Shown here one piece after another: positions 1 to 7,902 of a stretch of DNA of 64,000 nt (within the stretch, counting starts at the first letter, position 1; the number at the start of each line of letters is the position of its first letter). The DNA lies in contig JBKJNY010000109.1 of NCBI GenBank assembly GCA_046593355.1, forward strand, positions 70,987 through 134,986, read 5' to 3'. A program made the position numbers and the translations under genes. Source of the DNA: SXOA01 sp046593355 (lineage in GTDB: Bacteria; Planctomycetota; Planctomycetia; Pirellulales; Pirellulaceae). Under the pieces are notes generated by a model. It made no database searches, had not been told where the DNA came from, and was given only the letters and a program-made list of their open reading frames with translations.

Positions 1-1014
1 AGGTTTGGACCAGGTGCGTTCCAGCACATGGTTAATCAGAGCCTGCTTGAGGATCCTGCCAGACAACACAGTCGAGTGCAGGTCGACGTCTTTCCCCGCC
101 AGCGCTTCAAAGCGGCTCGCGTTTATGGAAACCGCCGTCCCCGTGATGATCCGGAATACATCGCTGGTGATTTTCTCCTCACGGGCTTGCCGGATCGCCA
201 AGGCTAGAGAATCCGCGGCCCCAGTAAACAGCGGGCCGGCGACATGAATGGCCGACGGAGACTCGGCCTTTGGGTAGGGAGCCATTTTCTCAAGAGTTTT
301 GATCTGCCTGACCGCCGCCAGGAATGCCTCTTTATGAATGCCGCTGGTGGGAGTCTCGCCGACCAGATAGACCAGCAGCAAGTCGGTGCGATCAGGTCTG
401 ACCTTGCCGTCGATGAAAGAGGGTCCGTTGCGGCGGTAGAGCAGCACGCCCGGTTCCGTCCAATGGGCGTTGGACTTGTCGGGGGAACCCCAGGGGAGAT
501 AGTAGCGGTCCGGCACATAGCCGTCGGCTCCCAAGGCTCTGTGCAGCGTATCGAGTTGCGAGTCGAACCGGTAGTTAATGGCCGTATCGAACGGGTCGGC
601 CACCGAGACGATCAGGAATTCGAGCAGGCCAACATTGTCTTTTATCCGCTTCGCCAGATCCGCCTGGTTACTTTTTTTCTCGGAGACAGGAGGTTGGTCG
701 ACCCATTCCGCCGAGGCCTTCACTCGGCTGCCGTCTGGCAGTGAATTCTCAAATTGCAGTTTGCCGAGGATTGCGGGCTCCCCGGATTTTGCAGGCAGCA
801 CTGGCAGACCGAGGAATTCGCGCAGCGGGGCGAGTACCCGGTCTTCGGGGGTTGCGGCTCCTGGTAGGTTTCCCACTTGGGACGCCGGGGGGGCATCTTT
901 GACCTCGGCCGGCTGATTTCCACGCGGAACCAGGAATGCCCCGCCAAGCAGCGTCACTAGAATGAGCCACAAAGGTACGGCAGGTCTGGGTGATTTTGAT
1001 TCGGATCCAGACAT
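1..1014 (-). CDS. Membrane-anchored hypothetical protein, C-terminus beyond the window
   Basis: The frame is open from an ATG at 1014 to the window edge (338 codons, no stop), so the protein is truncated here. GGAG lies about 7 bases upstream of the ATG. Residues 14-30 form one hydrophobic segment, which suggests an N-terminal anchor with the rest outside the cytoplasm. The following region is Pro/Ala-rich, then comes a soluble domain with motifs such as FLIVSVADPFDT, RYYLPWG and LLVYLVGETPTSG. These resemble motifs of large uncharacterised bacterial proteins, and I cannot assign a function. The reading frame is clearly coding because other frames are broken. No downstream partner is visible. 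Confidence 0.7.
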   Translation of the reverse strand, partial: MSGSESKSPRPAVPLWLILVTLLGGAFLVPRGNQPAEVKDAPPASQVGNLPGAATPEDRVLAPLREFLGLPVLPAKSGEPAILGKLQFENSLPDGSRVKASAEWVDQPPVSEKKSNQADLAKRIKDNVGLLEFLIVSVADPFDTAINYRFDSQLDTLHRALGADGYVPDRYYLPWGSPDKSNAHWTEPGVLLYRRNGPSFIDGKVRPDRTDLLLVYLVGETPTSGIHKEAFLAAVRQIKTLEKMAPYPKAESPSAIHVAGPLFTGAADSLALAIRQAREEKITSDVFRIITGTAVSINASRFEALAGKDVDLHSTVLSGRILKQALINHVLERTWSKP

Positions 1015-1163
1015 TGTCGGCTCCGCAGAGTTTCGGTTTGGCGGGAACGCGCCACTCCTCTATTATTAAAATCGCATTTGGCGCGCAAAACCGGGCAGAA
1101 ATTCCCAGAATTATTTTGCGACCGGCAGCTTTGCCCGACGGCCTTGGGAAAACCCCACAATAA

Positions 1164-1895
1164 TCAGGCAATGCTGTAACCGCCATCCACGGGCAAGATC
1201 ACGCCGGTGATGAACGCGGCCACGGGGGAGCAGAGAAACAGGGCAGCGCCGGCCACGTCTTCCGGGCGTCCCCAGCGAGCGAGTGGAGTCCGGTCGATGA
1301 TGGCCTGGCGACGGGCAGGATCCGCGGTGAGCGGCTCCGTCAACGGCGTTTCGATCCAGCCTGGGGCGATGGCGTTGACGCGAATGCCGTCGGCGGCCCA
1401 GGCAATGGCCAGGGATTTTGTGAGCTGGGCGATGCCTCCCTTGCTGGCGCAGTACGCCGGCGCGACCCCGCTGCCGAAGAAGCTCAGCATGGATGCCGTA
1501 TTCAGCACGCAGCCGCCGGATGCTTGGAGCAAAGGCCGGGCAGCCGTGCAGAGCCGCATGGTGCCCGTGAGATTGACGTCGAGCACTTCGGCAAAGACGG
1601 CTGGATCATGCTCGGCTCCGCCGCGGCGGATGATGCCGGCGCAATTGACGAGCACATCGAGCCGCGGCAGCGTAGCGATGAGCCGGGCGATCTGTTCGGC
1701 GCTCCGCACGTCGAGGAGTTCGTTGCGAATCGGACCGTAGGACGGATCAGTGCTCCGTCCTACATTCGCCGCTTGAACTTCCACCTGGGACACGCCGGTC
1801 GCGACAACCTGATCCCCCTGCGCGGCAAAGGCCACCGCGATGGCCCGCCCGATGCCGCTGGTGCCGCCGGAGATGAGAATCTGCTTACTGGTCAT
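1164..1895 (-). CDS. SDR family NAD(P)-dependent oxidoreductase
   Basis: A 243-residue classical short-chain dehydrogenase/reductase, close to FabG or gluconate 5-dehydrogenase in length. Seen: the nucleotide-binding loop GGTSGIG at 10-16, NCAG at 84-87, and the catalytic set N108, S135, Y148 and K152 (YCASK). The substrate cannot be read from sequence. It starts inside the end of the PDZ-protein gene (11-base overlap), so the two are probably translated from one mRNA. Residues 45-53 are encoded by a perfect 27-base palindrome that falls in a variable surface loop between the Rossmann beta strands. The catalytic core is intact, so the enzyme is likely active. Confidence 0.9.
   Translation of the reverse strand: MTSKQILISGGTSGIGRAIAVAFAAQGDQVVATGVSQVEVQAANVGRSTDPSYGPIRNELLDVRSAEQIARLIATLPRLDVLVNCAGIIRRGGAEHDPAVFAEVLDVNLTGTMRLCTAARPLLQASGGCVLNTASMLSFFGSGVAPAYCASKGGIAQLTKSLAIAWAADGIRVNAIAPGWIETPLTEPLTADPARRQAIIDRTPLARWGRPEDVAGAALFLCSPVAAFITGVILPVDGGYSIA
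1737..1763. repeat. 27-bp palindromic repeat inside the SDR gene
   Basis: Arms GTAGGACGGA and TCCGTCCTAC are perfectly complementary around a 7-base centre. The element is exactly nine codons long and in frame, encoding SDR residues V45 to Y53. It resembles the intergenic palindromes found elsewhere in the window, including GTAG/CTAC ends and GGA/TCC triplets. Confidence 0.75.
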
Positions 1896-3447
1896 CCGCC
1901 CGCTTCTTCAGCGCCACCACCGTGGACTTCTTCGTTCCCGCCCGCTCGTATTCCACGCGGACCTTCTCCCCCGCCTTGCGACCATAGATCGAGATGGTGA
2001 GGTCGGCAAAATCCTTGATGCCCAAGCCGTCCACGCTGTGAACCACATCCCCTTCCCGCAGTCCCGCCTGGAAAGCGCCGGAATCCGGGAAGATGGAAGT
2101 CAGCACCAGCGGCGAAGTGCCGATATCCGCGTTCACCCCCATCATCGCTTCGCCGCGGGCCTGCACCTGCAAGTCCGGCTTCTGCTCGCGCAGTTTTCTA
2201 AGTCCTGGCCGGGTAACGTTGGTGTCCCGAATCTGCAAATTGCTGAGATTGGGGAGCTCGGCCATGTACACCAGCGAAGCATCGGTGATCTTCGCGCCGC
2301 TGACCGCAATGCTCCAGATCTCCGGCACGTCCTTCAACTCCTTCAGGCCGTCATCGCCGCCGCGCCACTGCTTACCCAACATCAGCGAAGCCGTCGCTTC
2401 AAGCTCCCCTTCTTCGATGCCGATGATGCCGCCGCCGATGAAGTCAAAGCCCATGATGGCGTCCGCTTCCAGAATCTCCACCGCTTCAGCGAGTGCGGGG
2501 GGCGGCGCGAGAACCTGAACGTCCTCCACGACGGGAGCTGCGGGGGGCTCGGCAAGTTTCTGGAACTCTTCCAGCAACTGCGCGGGCTCGCCAGGCTTGA
2601 TGTCAGCAGGCTGTTCTTCAAGTGCCGGCTTGTCCTCTCGAGGCGGTTCGTCGTCGGCAGGAGGCGCGGGAAGTTCCTTGGCAGGAAGTACAGGCAAGGG
2701 TGGAGCTGCGACACGCGGGAGCGCTGGCGCATCCCCTTCGAAATCAAACCTGGCTGGCGGCACTTCGGCAACCTTGGCCGCCCCTTCGAGCAGCCGACCG
2801 ATCAAACCGAAAATGCCTCCCTCGGGTTTGACGGGCACGGGCACGGGTTCAATAACGTCGAAGCCTTCTTCAATAATCACTCGCCCGCCAAACGGATCCG
2901 CGTCGCCGATAACAACCATTCCTCCGCCCATGAAAACGGGACCGCCGCCGAGTTCCATCCCCTCGCCGCCGAACACGGCTCCGTTCTTTTTGAGGCTGGC
3001 CACCGCCCGATCGTGTCGGAAATGCTTCTGGCGGACGTGCATCTCCGCGGCCATCGATCGCAGGCCCGGCTTGCCTTTCGTGCTCAGGTTATCCAGGACG
3101 TGCGTGATGCGGGCCAGTGTTTTTTCGTCACCGGTCAACGCAATCCGCTCGAGCGATGCCCCGCTCCGCCAGGCAACCTCCGCGCTCTCGCTGACGATAC
3201 CGCGAGCAAGAACATCCACCGCTGCCGGTCCCATCTGGGCCAACTTCTCGGCCGCGACTTCACGCACGTCAAAGGAATCGGAATCAAGATCCGCCAACCA
3301 TTGCTGCAACTGTTCCGCGGATCCTTTCGGCGCAACGGCAGCCGGAGTTCCTTCTTGCGCAGGGAGGGACAGTGCCGAGCCCAAGGTCGCGGCGCAAATT
3401 CCCATCGAAAATACGCGCCGCCACAGCCCATGCGTGAAGCGTTTCAT
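1885..3447 (-). CDS. Secreted HEAT/LRR/PDZ domain protein
   Basis: 520 residues. Residues 1-31 are a Sec signal peptide (basic start, hydrophobic core, cleavage near ALSLPA/QEG). Residues about 45-120 look like a HEAT-type repeat (DVREVAAEKLAQMG, then AEVAWRSGASLERI). A long Pro/Glu-rich linker follows. About 350-420 is leucine-rich-repeat-like (LPNLSNLQIRDTNV). About 430-515 is a PDZ domain (SGAFQAGLREGDVVHSVDG). No protease domain is present, so this is more likely a periplasmic scaffold than an HtrA protease. GGAGG lies about 8 bases before the ATG. It overlaps the SDR start by 11 bases, indicating one operon. The combination is typical of planctomycete secreted proteins of unknown role. 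Confidence 0.8.
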   Translation of the reverse strand: MKRFTHGLWRRVFSMGICAATLGSALSLPAQEGTPAAVAPKGSAEQLQQWLADLDSDSFDVREVAAEKLAQMGPAAVDVLARGIVSESAEVAWRSGASLERIALTGDEKTLARITHVLDNLSTKGKPGLRSMAAEMHVRQKHFRHDRAVASLKKNGAVFGGEGMELGGGPVFMGGGMVVIGDADPFGGRVIIEEGFDVIEPVPVPVKPEGGIFGLIGRLLEGAAKVAEVPPARFDFEGDAPALPRVAAPPLPVLPAKELPAPPADDEPPREDKPALEEQPADIKPGEPAQLLEEFQKLAEPPAAPVVEDVQVLAPPPALAEAVEILEADAIMGFDFIGGGIIGIEEGELEATASLMLGKQWRGGDDGLKELKDVPEIWSIAVSGAKITDASLVYMAELPNLSNLQIRDTNVTRPGLRKLREQKPDLQVQARGEAMMGVNADIGTSPLVLTSIFPDSGAFQAGLREGDVVHSVDGLGIKDFADLTISIYGRKAGEKVRVEYERAGTKKSTVVALKKRADDQ

Positions 3448-3628
3448 AGCAGTCCTCCCCGAAAGTTCCTCGCCCGCCAGCTTTCAATCCTACGCCAAAA
3501 GGCTGGTCGCTGTCGAGAGAAATTGCCCTCGGCTGCGGAGCGATACCTATCGGCAAATCCAGGCCCAGCAACGCTTTCCGTCCATTGAATCGGTATTTTT
3601 TCGGATTATTGGGATTGTCGCGTGAAGG

Positions 3629-4369
3629 TCAGGTCGTTAGCGGCAGCGGCTCGGCGGCGAACTGGGTAAACAGTTCCCAGGCGGAGCCCAGAACGTCGGA
3701 CTTGCGGGGGAGGTGCCAGCCCGCGATGCGAGCCCGCCGGATCACCCCCTTCTCCAGTCGCTCGCTGAACAGCCGCGTCGTGGCCCAGGATTCACCCCAC
3801 TTGTTCAATTCCACCTGCGTGGCCACGAAATCGGTCGGATGCACCATCTCCAGGTAAGCGAACGGCGTATCGCGCGGCTGATAGACGACGAGGCTAGGCC
3901 GGTGGGAACTGTCGTCGGCGGAGAGCGCGAGCGGAAACTGCCCGTAGTCCAGCCGATGCAGCCGCTCTAGCGAATTGGATTTTTGGCCGTCCGCGCCCCA
4001 CACTTCGCCCGTGGGCATGCCGGTCGCCACGACCATTTCAGGGTTACTGTCCAATAGGCTCGTCTGCATCGAAACAATCATTTCGATCCCCATCCCCTGC
4101 CGGCCTTCGTCCCAGCGAGCCCGCCAATAGACCGATGGCTGGACCTGGTAAGGCGCGAGAGGTTCATAGATCGCAACCAGGTCGTTGCCGCGGCCATAGA
4201 CCTCGACCAGCTTGAGCGACCGCACGGCAGCCAACTCGGTGGGCAGGAGCTGCATGAAGCGGCCGTTGCTGGCGGAAGAGAGGAATCCCTGCTCCGGATG
4301 GGCCACATCTACGCGGGTGACAGTCCCCGCGATCTCCAGGCAGCCTTCCGTTCCATCAAGCTTCCACAT
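3629..4369 (-). CDS. Conserved hypothetical protein (planctomycete type)
   Basis: I chose the ATG at 4369 (246 residues) because AGGAA precedes it at SD distance and the upstream in-frame stretch looks non-coding. The protein begins MWKLDGTEGCLEIAG. It has no signal peptide or membrane segment and is predicted mostly beta, with aromatic-rich motifs (VYWRARWDE, AYLEMVHPTDFVATQ). No catalytic motif or family is recognised. It is transcribed alone, in the same direction as the PDZ gene 181 bases downstream. Confidence 0.7.
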   Translation of the reverse strand: MWKLDGTEGCLEIAGTVTRVDVAHPEQGFLSSASNGRFMQLLPTELAAVRSLKLVEVYGRGNDLVAIYEPLAPYQVQPSVYWRARWDEGRQGMGIEMIVSMQTSLLDSNPEMVVATGMPTGEVWGADGQKSNSLERLHRLDYGQFPLALSADDSSHRPSLVVYQPRDTPFAYLEMVHPTDFVATQVELNKWGESWATTRLFSERLEKGVIRRARIAGWHLPRKSDVLGSAWELFTQFAAEPLPLTT

Positions 4370-4670
4370 GCGGTGTTCCTTTCCATTTCGTTGATGCTGG
4401 TCGCGGTCGCCCATGATACCACAGTGCCGCATCGCCGCCCCACGGCCGAGAATTGTTGCGGCTGTTGTCTTCCCCCCGACTGGGGCATTCTTGATTCATG
4501 ATTCACCCTGATTTATTTCCAAGTAACTTACGACATATTATCTATCTGCAACACTTTTCCACGATTGCACTTGCGCCATTGACAGTCGCCGTAAGTCCCT
4601 GAATCAAGCTCGCAAAAACCCTCTGTTTGATTCATCGCCTTGATTCATCGACTTGCCTGGATTTCTTCCC

Positions 4671-4691
4671 ATCTCAAATCTCAAATCTCAA
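4671..4691. repeat. Heptanucleotide tandem repeat, 3 copies of ATCTCAA
   Basis: Three perfect head-to-tail copies of ATCTCAA, immediately before the CCTC array. Confidence 0.85.
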
Positions 4692-4696
4692 ATTAT

Positions 4697-4725
4697 CCTC
4701 CCTCCCTCCCTCCCTCCCTCCCTCC
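4697..4725. repeat. CCTC tetranucleotide microsatellite
   Basis: A run of seven perfect CCTC units plus one base. It is an intergenic simple-sequence repeat, with no sign of a coding or CRISPR role. Confidence 0.9.
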
Positions 4726-4964
4726 GAATCCTATTCCCACTGCCCGCCACCCTCGGGGCGTAGCGATTCCTGAATACTATACGTAAGTTTACACACAGAG
4801 GTTTTCACAGTCAATATGTCGTCACAAAGAATTGTCCACTTTTATTGTCCCCGCGTTCCTCCCCACGAGAAGACGAGTCCCTTGGGGTCCCCCCGCAGGG
4901 GTTGCCATAGTCGGCTCGCGGCTCGGATAAGACGGAGTTTGATCGGGTTCTGGTGACTTCGCTG

Positions 4965-6806
4965 TTACGCCGCACATTGCGAGAGTGCAGCCTCTCGGTA
5001 ATGCCCGTCTTCTTCCATCAGTTGCTCATGCGTGCCGACCTGGGCGATGCGGCCATTGTCGAGCACGATGACGAGATCGCATTGGCGGAGAGTGCTTAGC
5101 CGGTGGGCGACGACGAAGGTGGTGCGGCCAAGCATCGCCCGTTGCATGGCATCCAGGATTTCGTGCTCCGTATGCGGGTCGATGGCGGCAGCGGGGTCAT
5201 CCAGCAGCAGAATCGCAGGGTCCAGCAGCACGGCCCGCGCGATGGCCAGCCGCTGGCGCTGGCCGCCGGAAAGATCGAGCCCTCCTTCTCCGAGGACTGT
5301 GTCATATCCGTGCGGCAGCTCGGCGATGAAGTCGTGCGCGGCTGCAATGCGGGCTGCCCTTTGCACTTGCTCCATCGTTGCCTCCGGTTGGCCGTAGGCA
5401 ATGTTGGCGGCGACGGTGTTGCTGAACAGGAAGCTCTCTTGAAAGACCATGCCGATGTTGCGGCGGAGATCCACAAGGTCGATTTGCCTGAGATCAACGC
5501 CGTCCATCAGGATGCGTCCCTGCGTCGGGTCGTAGAAGCGGCAAAGCAGGCTCAATAGCGTGCTCTTGCCGGCACCGGTCGCGCCCAGGATTGCCACCCG
5601 CTGGCCGGGCTGCACGCGGAAGGAAACGTCTCTCAGCACCGGATTGCCCGCGGTGTACTCGAACCAGACATCCTCGAAGTCCACTTGCCCGCTGGCCCGC
5701 GGTAAGCGGACGGGATTGGCGGGAGATGTGATCGCTTCGGGGGCATCCAGGATTTCAAACACCCGGCGAGCGCCGGAGAGACTTTGCTGCACGCTATTGG
5801 CGATGTTGGTGAGGTTGGCCACCTGACTGGAGAACTGCTGGAGCAGGCCGGCGAAGAAGAAAATGCCGGAGCCCAGTGCCAATTCGCCGCGCGTCACCAG
5901 ATAGCCGCCGTAGGCCAGCAGGATGACGAGATTGATCTGCGTCATCCAGCCGATGGCGGGGGTGAAGAGGCTGACCCGCCAGAAGATTCCCCGCTGCTGG
6001 TCTTTGACTTCGCGGTTGTCCTGGCCGAAGCGGTCAATTTCCTCCTGCTCGCGGCCGAAGCCCTTGATGACCTGCACCCCTTGAATGGACTCCGCCAGGC
6101 GGAGGATAACCTTGTCCACGAGTTCTCGATTGCGGTCGTACATGGGGCGGACCATCCGCGAGAAGATGGCCGTCACCAGCCACATCAGCGGCGTGGTGGC
6201 GAGGCAGGCAATCGTGAGCCTGGGGTGTACGCTCAGCATGGCCGCGAGATAGCAGAGAAAGGAGAGCACCAAGATGACCAACTGGATCAGCACGCCGTCG
6301 ACAAACGCCCGCACCCCCTGCACGTCGCTGGTCACCCGGTTGATGATCGAGCCGGTGGCGTTGGTGTCAAAGAAGCTGAAGCTCAGCCGCTGCAGCTTGT
6401 CGTAGACGCGGGCTCGCAGGTCCACCACGATCCGCGTGTGAATCAAATAGCCGGCGGAGAGGGCGTTGGTGTAGTTCAGCCCGCCGCGAATCAATTCCAC
6501 GAGCAAGATCAGCCCGGCCACGAGGGCCACTTGCGCAAGCGGCGGCCATTCCGCTGGCGGGCCGAGGCCGAAGGGGAACTGAGGCGGATCGACCTTTTCG
6601 GGATCGGCGAAATGATGGACCAGATCAATCCCCAAGCCAGTCAGCCGCAGCACCGCCAGCGCCGTCATTAGCAGCAGGCCCTGCAAAATGAGCAGGCGGG
6701 CGCATCCCCATTTGTAATGCAGCCCTAGCGCCAGCATCCGCCGGATCAGAACCCAGTTGGAGGGCTCGGAGGGCCGGGCGGTATTAGTCGGATGAGAGTC
6801 GGACAA
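4965..6806 (-). CDS. ABC transporter, fused permease and ATPase (MsbA-like exporter)
   Basis: 613 residues: an N-terminal six-helix exporter membrane domain (about 30-340) and a C-terminal nucleotide-binding domain. Seen: Walker A GATGAGKST at 408-416, Q-loop Q456, signature LSGGQ at 512-516, Walker B ILLLDD at 532-537 and switch H568. Position 537, normally the catalytic glutamate, is aspartate. This is typical of the degenerate half of heterodimeric exporters. No second half-transporter is nearby, so the substrate and partner are unknown. The start is uncertain: the longest frame begins with TTG at 6806, and an ATG at 6737 would remove 23 residues before the first helix. Confidence 0.92.
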   Translation of the reverse strand: MSDSHPTNTARPSEPSNWVLIRRMLALGLHYKWGCARLLILQGLLLMTALAVLRLTGLGIDLVHHFADPEKVDPPQFPFGLGPPAEWPPLAQVALVAGLILLVELIRGGLNYTNALSAGYLIHTRIVVDLRARVYDKLQRLSFSFFDTNATGSIINRVTSDVQGVRAFVDGVLIQLVILVLSFLCYLAAMLSVHPRLTIACLATTPLMWLVTAIFSRMVRPMYDRNRELVDKVILRLAESIQGVQVIKGFGREQEEIDRFGQDNREVKDQQRGIFWRVSLFTPAIGWMTQINLVILLAYGGYLVTRGELALGSGIFFFAGLLQQFSSQVANLTNIANSVQQSLSGARRVFEILDAPEAITSPANPVRLPRASGQVDFEDVWFEYTAGNPVLRDVSFRVQPGQRVAILGATGAGKSTLLSLLCRFYDPTQGRILMDGVDLRQIDLVDLRRNIGMVFQESFLFSNTVAANIAYGQPEATMEQVQRAARIAAAHDFIAELPHGYDTVLGEGGLDLSGGQRQRLAIARAVLLDPAILLLDDPAAAIDPHTEHEILDAMQRAMLGRTTFVVAHRLSTLRQCDLVIVLDNGRIAQVGTHEQLMEEDGHYREAALSQCAA

Positions 6807-6966
6807 GGTGCGGCGCTGGCGAAGGGCAAGAGATGGCTTTAATCTACGAAATACTTGGGGAAACGATAACGGGTGGCACGCCCAGTCGATTGCGTTTCAG
6901 GCCCCTTCCAGCGACAATTCAGGCAGCCGGCAAGTTCAGCCCGGTTTTCCAAAAGTAGCGAACTCC

Positions 6967-7668
6967 ATGTCCACATCTTCCGCCGCGCCAGCCACATCTG
7001 CTCCCCGTCGCGGCGTGACCGTGCGGTCGGGTTCGCAGAGGTGGTTGGGGAAGGTTGTGATGACGATCGCGGGGACTGCTGCCCTGCTGTTTGTGGGCTT
7101 TCTGGCGACCATGATATTCGGAAACGTCCTGGGAACGGAATTTTGCCCCCACACTTTCGAGCGCCGCGGCTTCGCCTTCCGGGAAATTCCCTTCACCGGC
7201 ATCCAAATCACGAGCATTGACCGCCGCATCGATACCGGCCTGGTCGAGATGCACATCATCGCTCAGAACTACCTCGTCCCCGACCACACGGAGCCCAAAA
7301 CCTGGCACCTGCTCAGCCTCATTCGTTTCCGCGGCACCTACGCCGAAGGGGACGCTGAGCTGCTGATGAAATATCTGGACGCTCAGAACGACAAAGAGGA
7401 ATATGCCTGGTTGAAATGGTCCGAGGACCACCCCCAGCTGGCGAAAGTCCTCTGGCCCGCCGTCGCCAAAGCCGCCCAGGACGGCAACTACCTGATCGTC
7501 CCGGACCTCTTCTCCCATGCCCGCTCCACGACGGACCCGGTGGAGTTGCAGAAGAAACTGGATGGGGCATTGGCGAAGGCGGCCAATCCGGCGGCTGCGA
7601 AACCGCAAGCGGAGAAGAGTGTACCCTCGGAGAAGGCCGCAAGCGTGACGCCCGCAAAGAAGCCTTAA
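6967..7668 (+). CDS. Single-pass membrane hypothetical protein
   Basis: 233 residues from the ATG at 6967; earlier in-frame codons have no coding character. A short basic head is followed by one transmembrane segment (about 29-51), then a domain starting at C60 with the phrase RGFAFREIPFTGIQIT. The tail (about 200-233) is Ala/Lys/Pro-rich and probably disordered. The body probably sits outside the membrane. No family is recognised. The gene is divergent from the ABC transporter (160-base gap) and is followed by a long inverted repeat that could end its transcript. Confidence 0.75.
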   Translation: MSTSSAAPATSAPRRGVTVRSGSQRWLGKVVMTIAGTAALLFVGFLATMIFGNVLGTEFCPHTFERRGFAFREIPFTGIQITSIDRRIDTGLVEMHIIAQNYLVPDHTEPKTWHLLSLIRFRGTYAEGDAELLMKYLDAQNDKEEYAWLKWSEDHPQLAKVLWPAVAKAAQDGNYLIVPDLFSHARSTTDPVELQKKLDGALAKAANPAAAKPQAEKSVPSEKAASVTPAKKP

Positions 7669-7684
7669 GTTGTCGACACTGTGG

Positions 7685-7789
7685 GGGATGGCCGCGAAAA
7701 ACACAAAAAGACACAAAGAGGAAGCGTTCGTTGAGTTCTTATCTCTGGCCTGACTTTTTGTGACTTTTCGTGTTTCTTGCGGCCATCCC
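7685..7789. repeat. Long imperfect inverted repeat
   Basis: The left arm (7685-7717) starts GGGATGGCCGC and runs into AAAACACAAAAAGACACAAA. The right arm (7755-7789) is its near-complement, ending CTTGCGGCCATCCC. The arms are about 33 bases with a 37-base loop. It follows the stop of the preceding gene by 16 bases, so a terminator-like role is possible. Confidence 0.8.
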
Positions 7790-7902
7790 GTTTGCCCTTT
7801 CTTCTGGCGATAATGGGTCATCACGGCTAGAATGAACCAGCCGAGGTGAGCTCTATCCTTCCCCTCGGATCCCGCCTGAAATATCCCGCCATTATTTTCA
7901 GC

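Larger units (their letters stand above)
4370..4964. other. Gene-free stretch with simple repeats
   Basis: 595 bases with no credible coding region. It is more AT-rich than its neighbours, has several copies of TTGATTCAT-like sequence near 4490-4515 and 4625-4650, and holds the heptamer and CCTC arrays listed separately. No clear promoter pair was found, but the promoter of the gene ending at 3629 must lie at its left end. Confidence 0.6.

Noticed and set aside
4671..4725. Possible CRISPR array
   Set aside because: Units of 7 and 4 bases with no spacers; no cas genes in the window.
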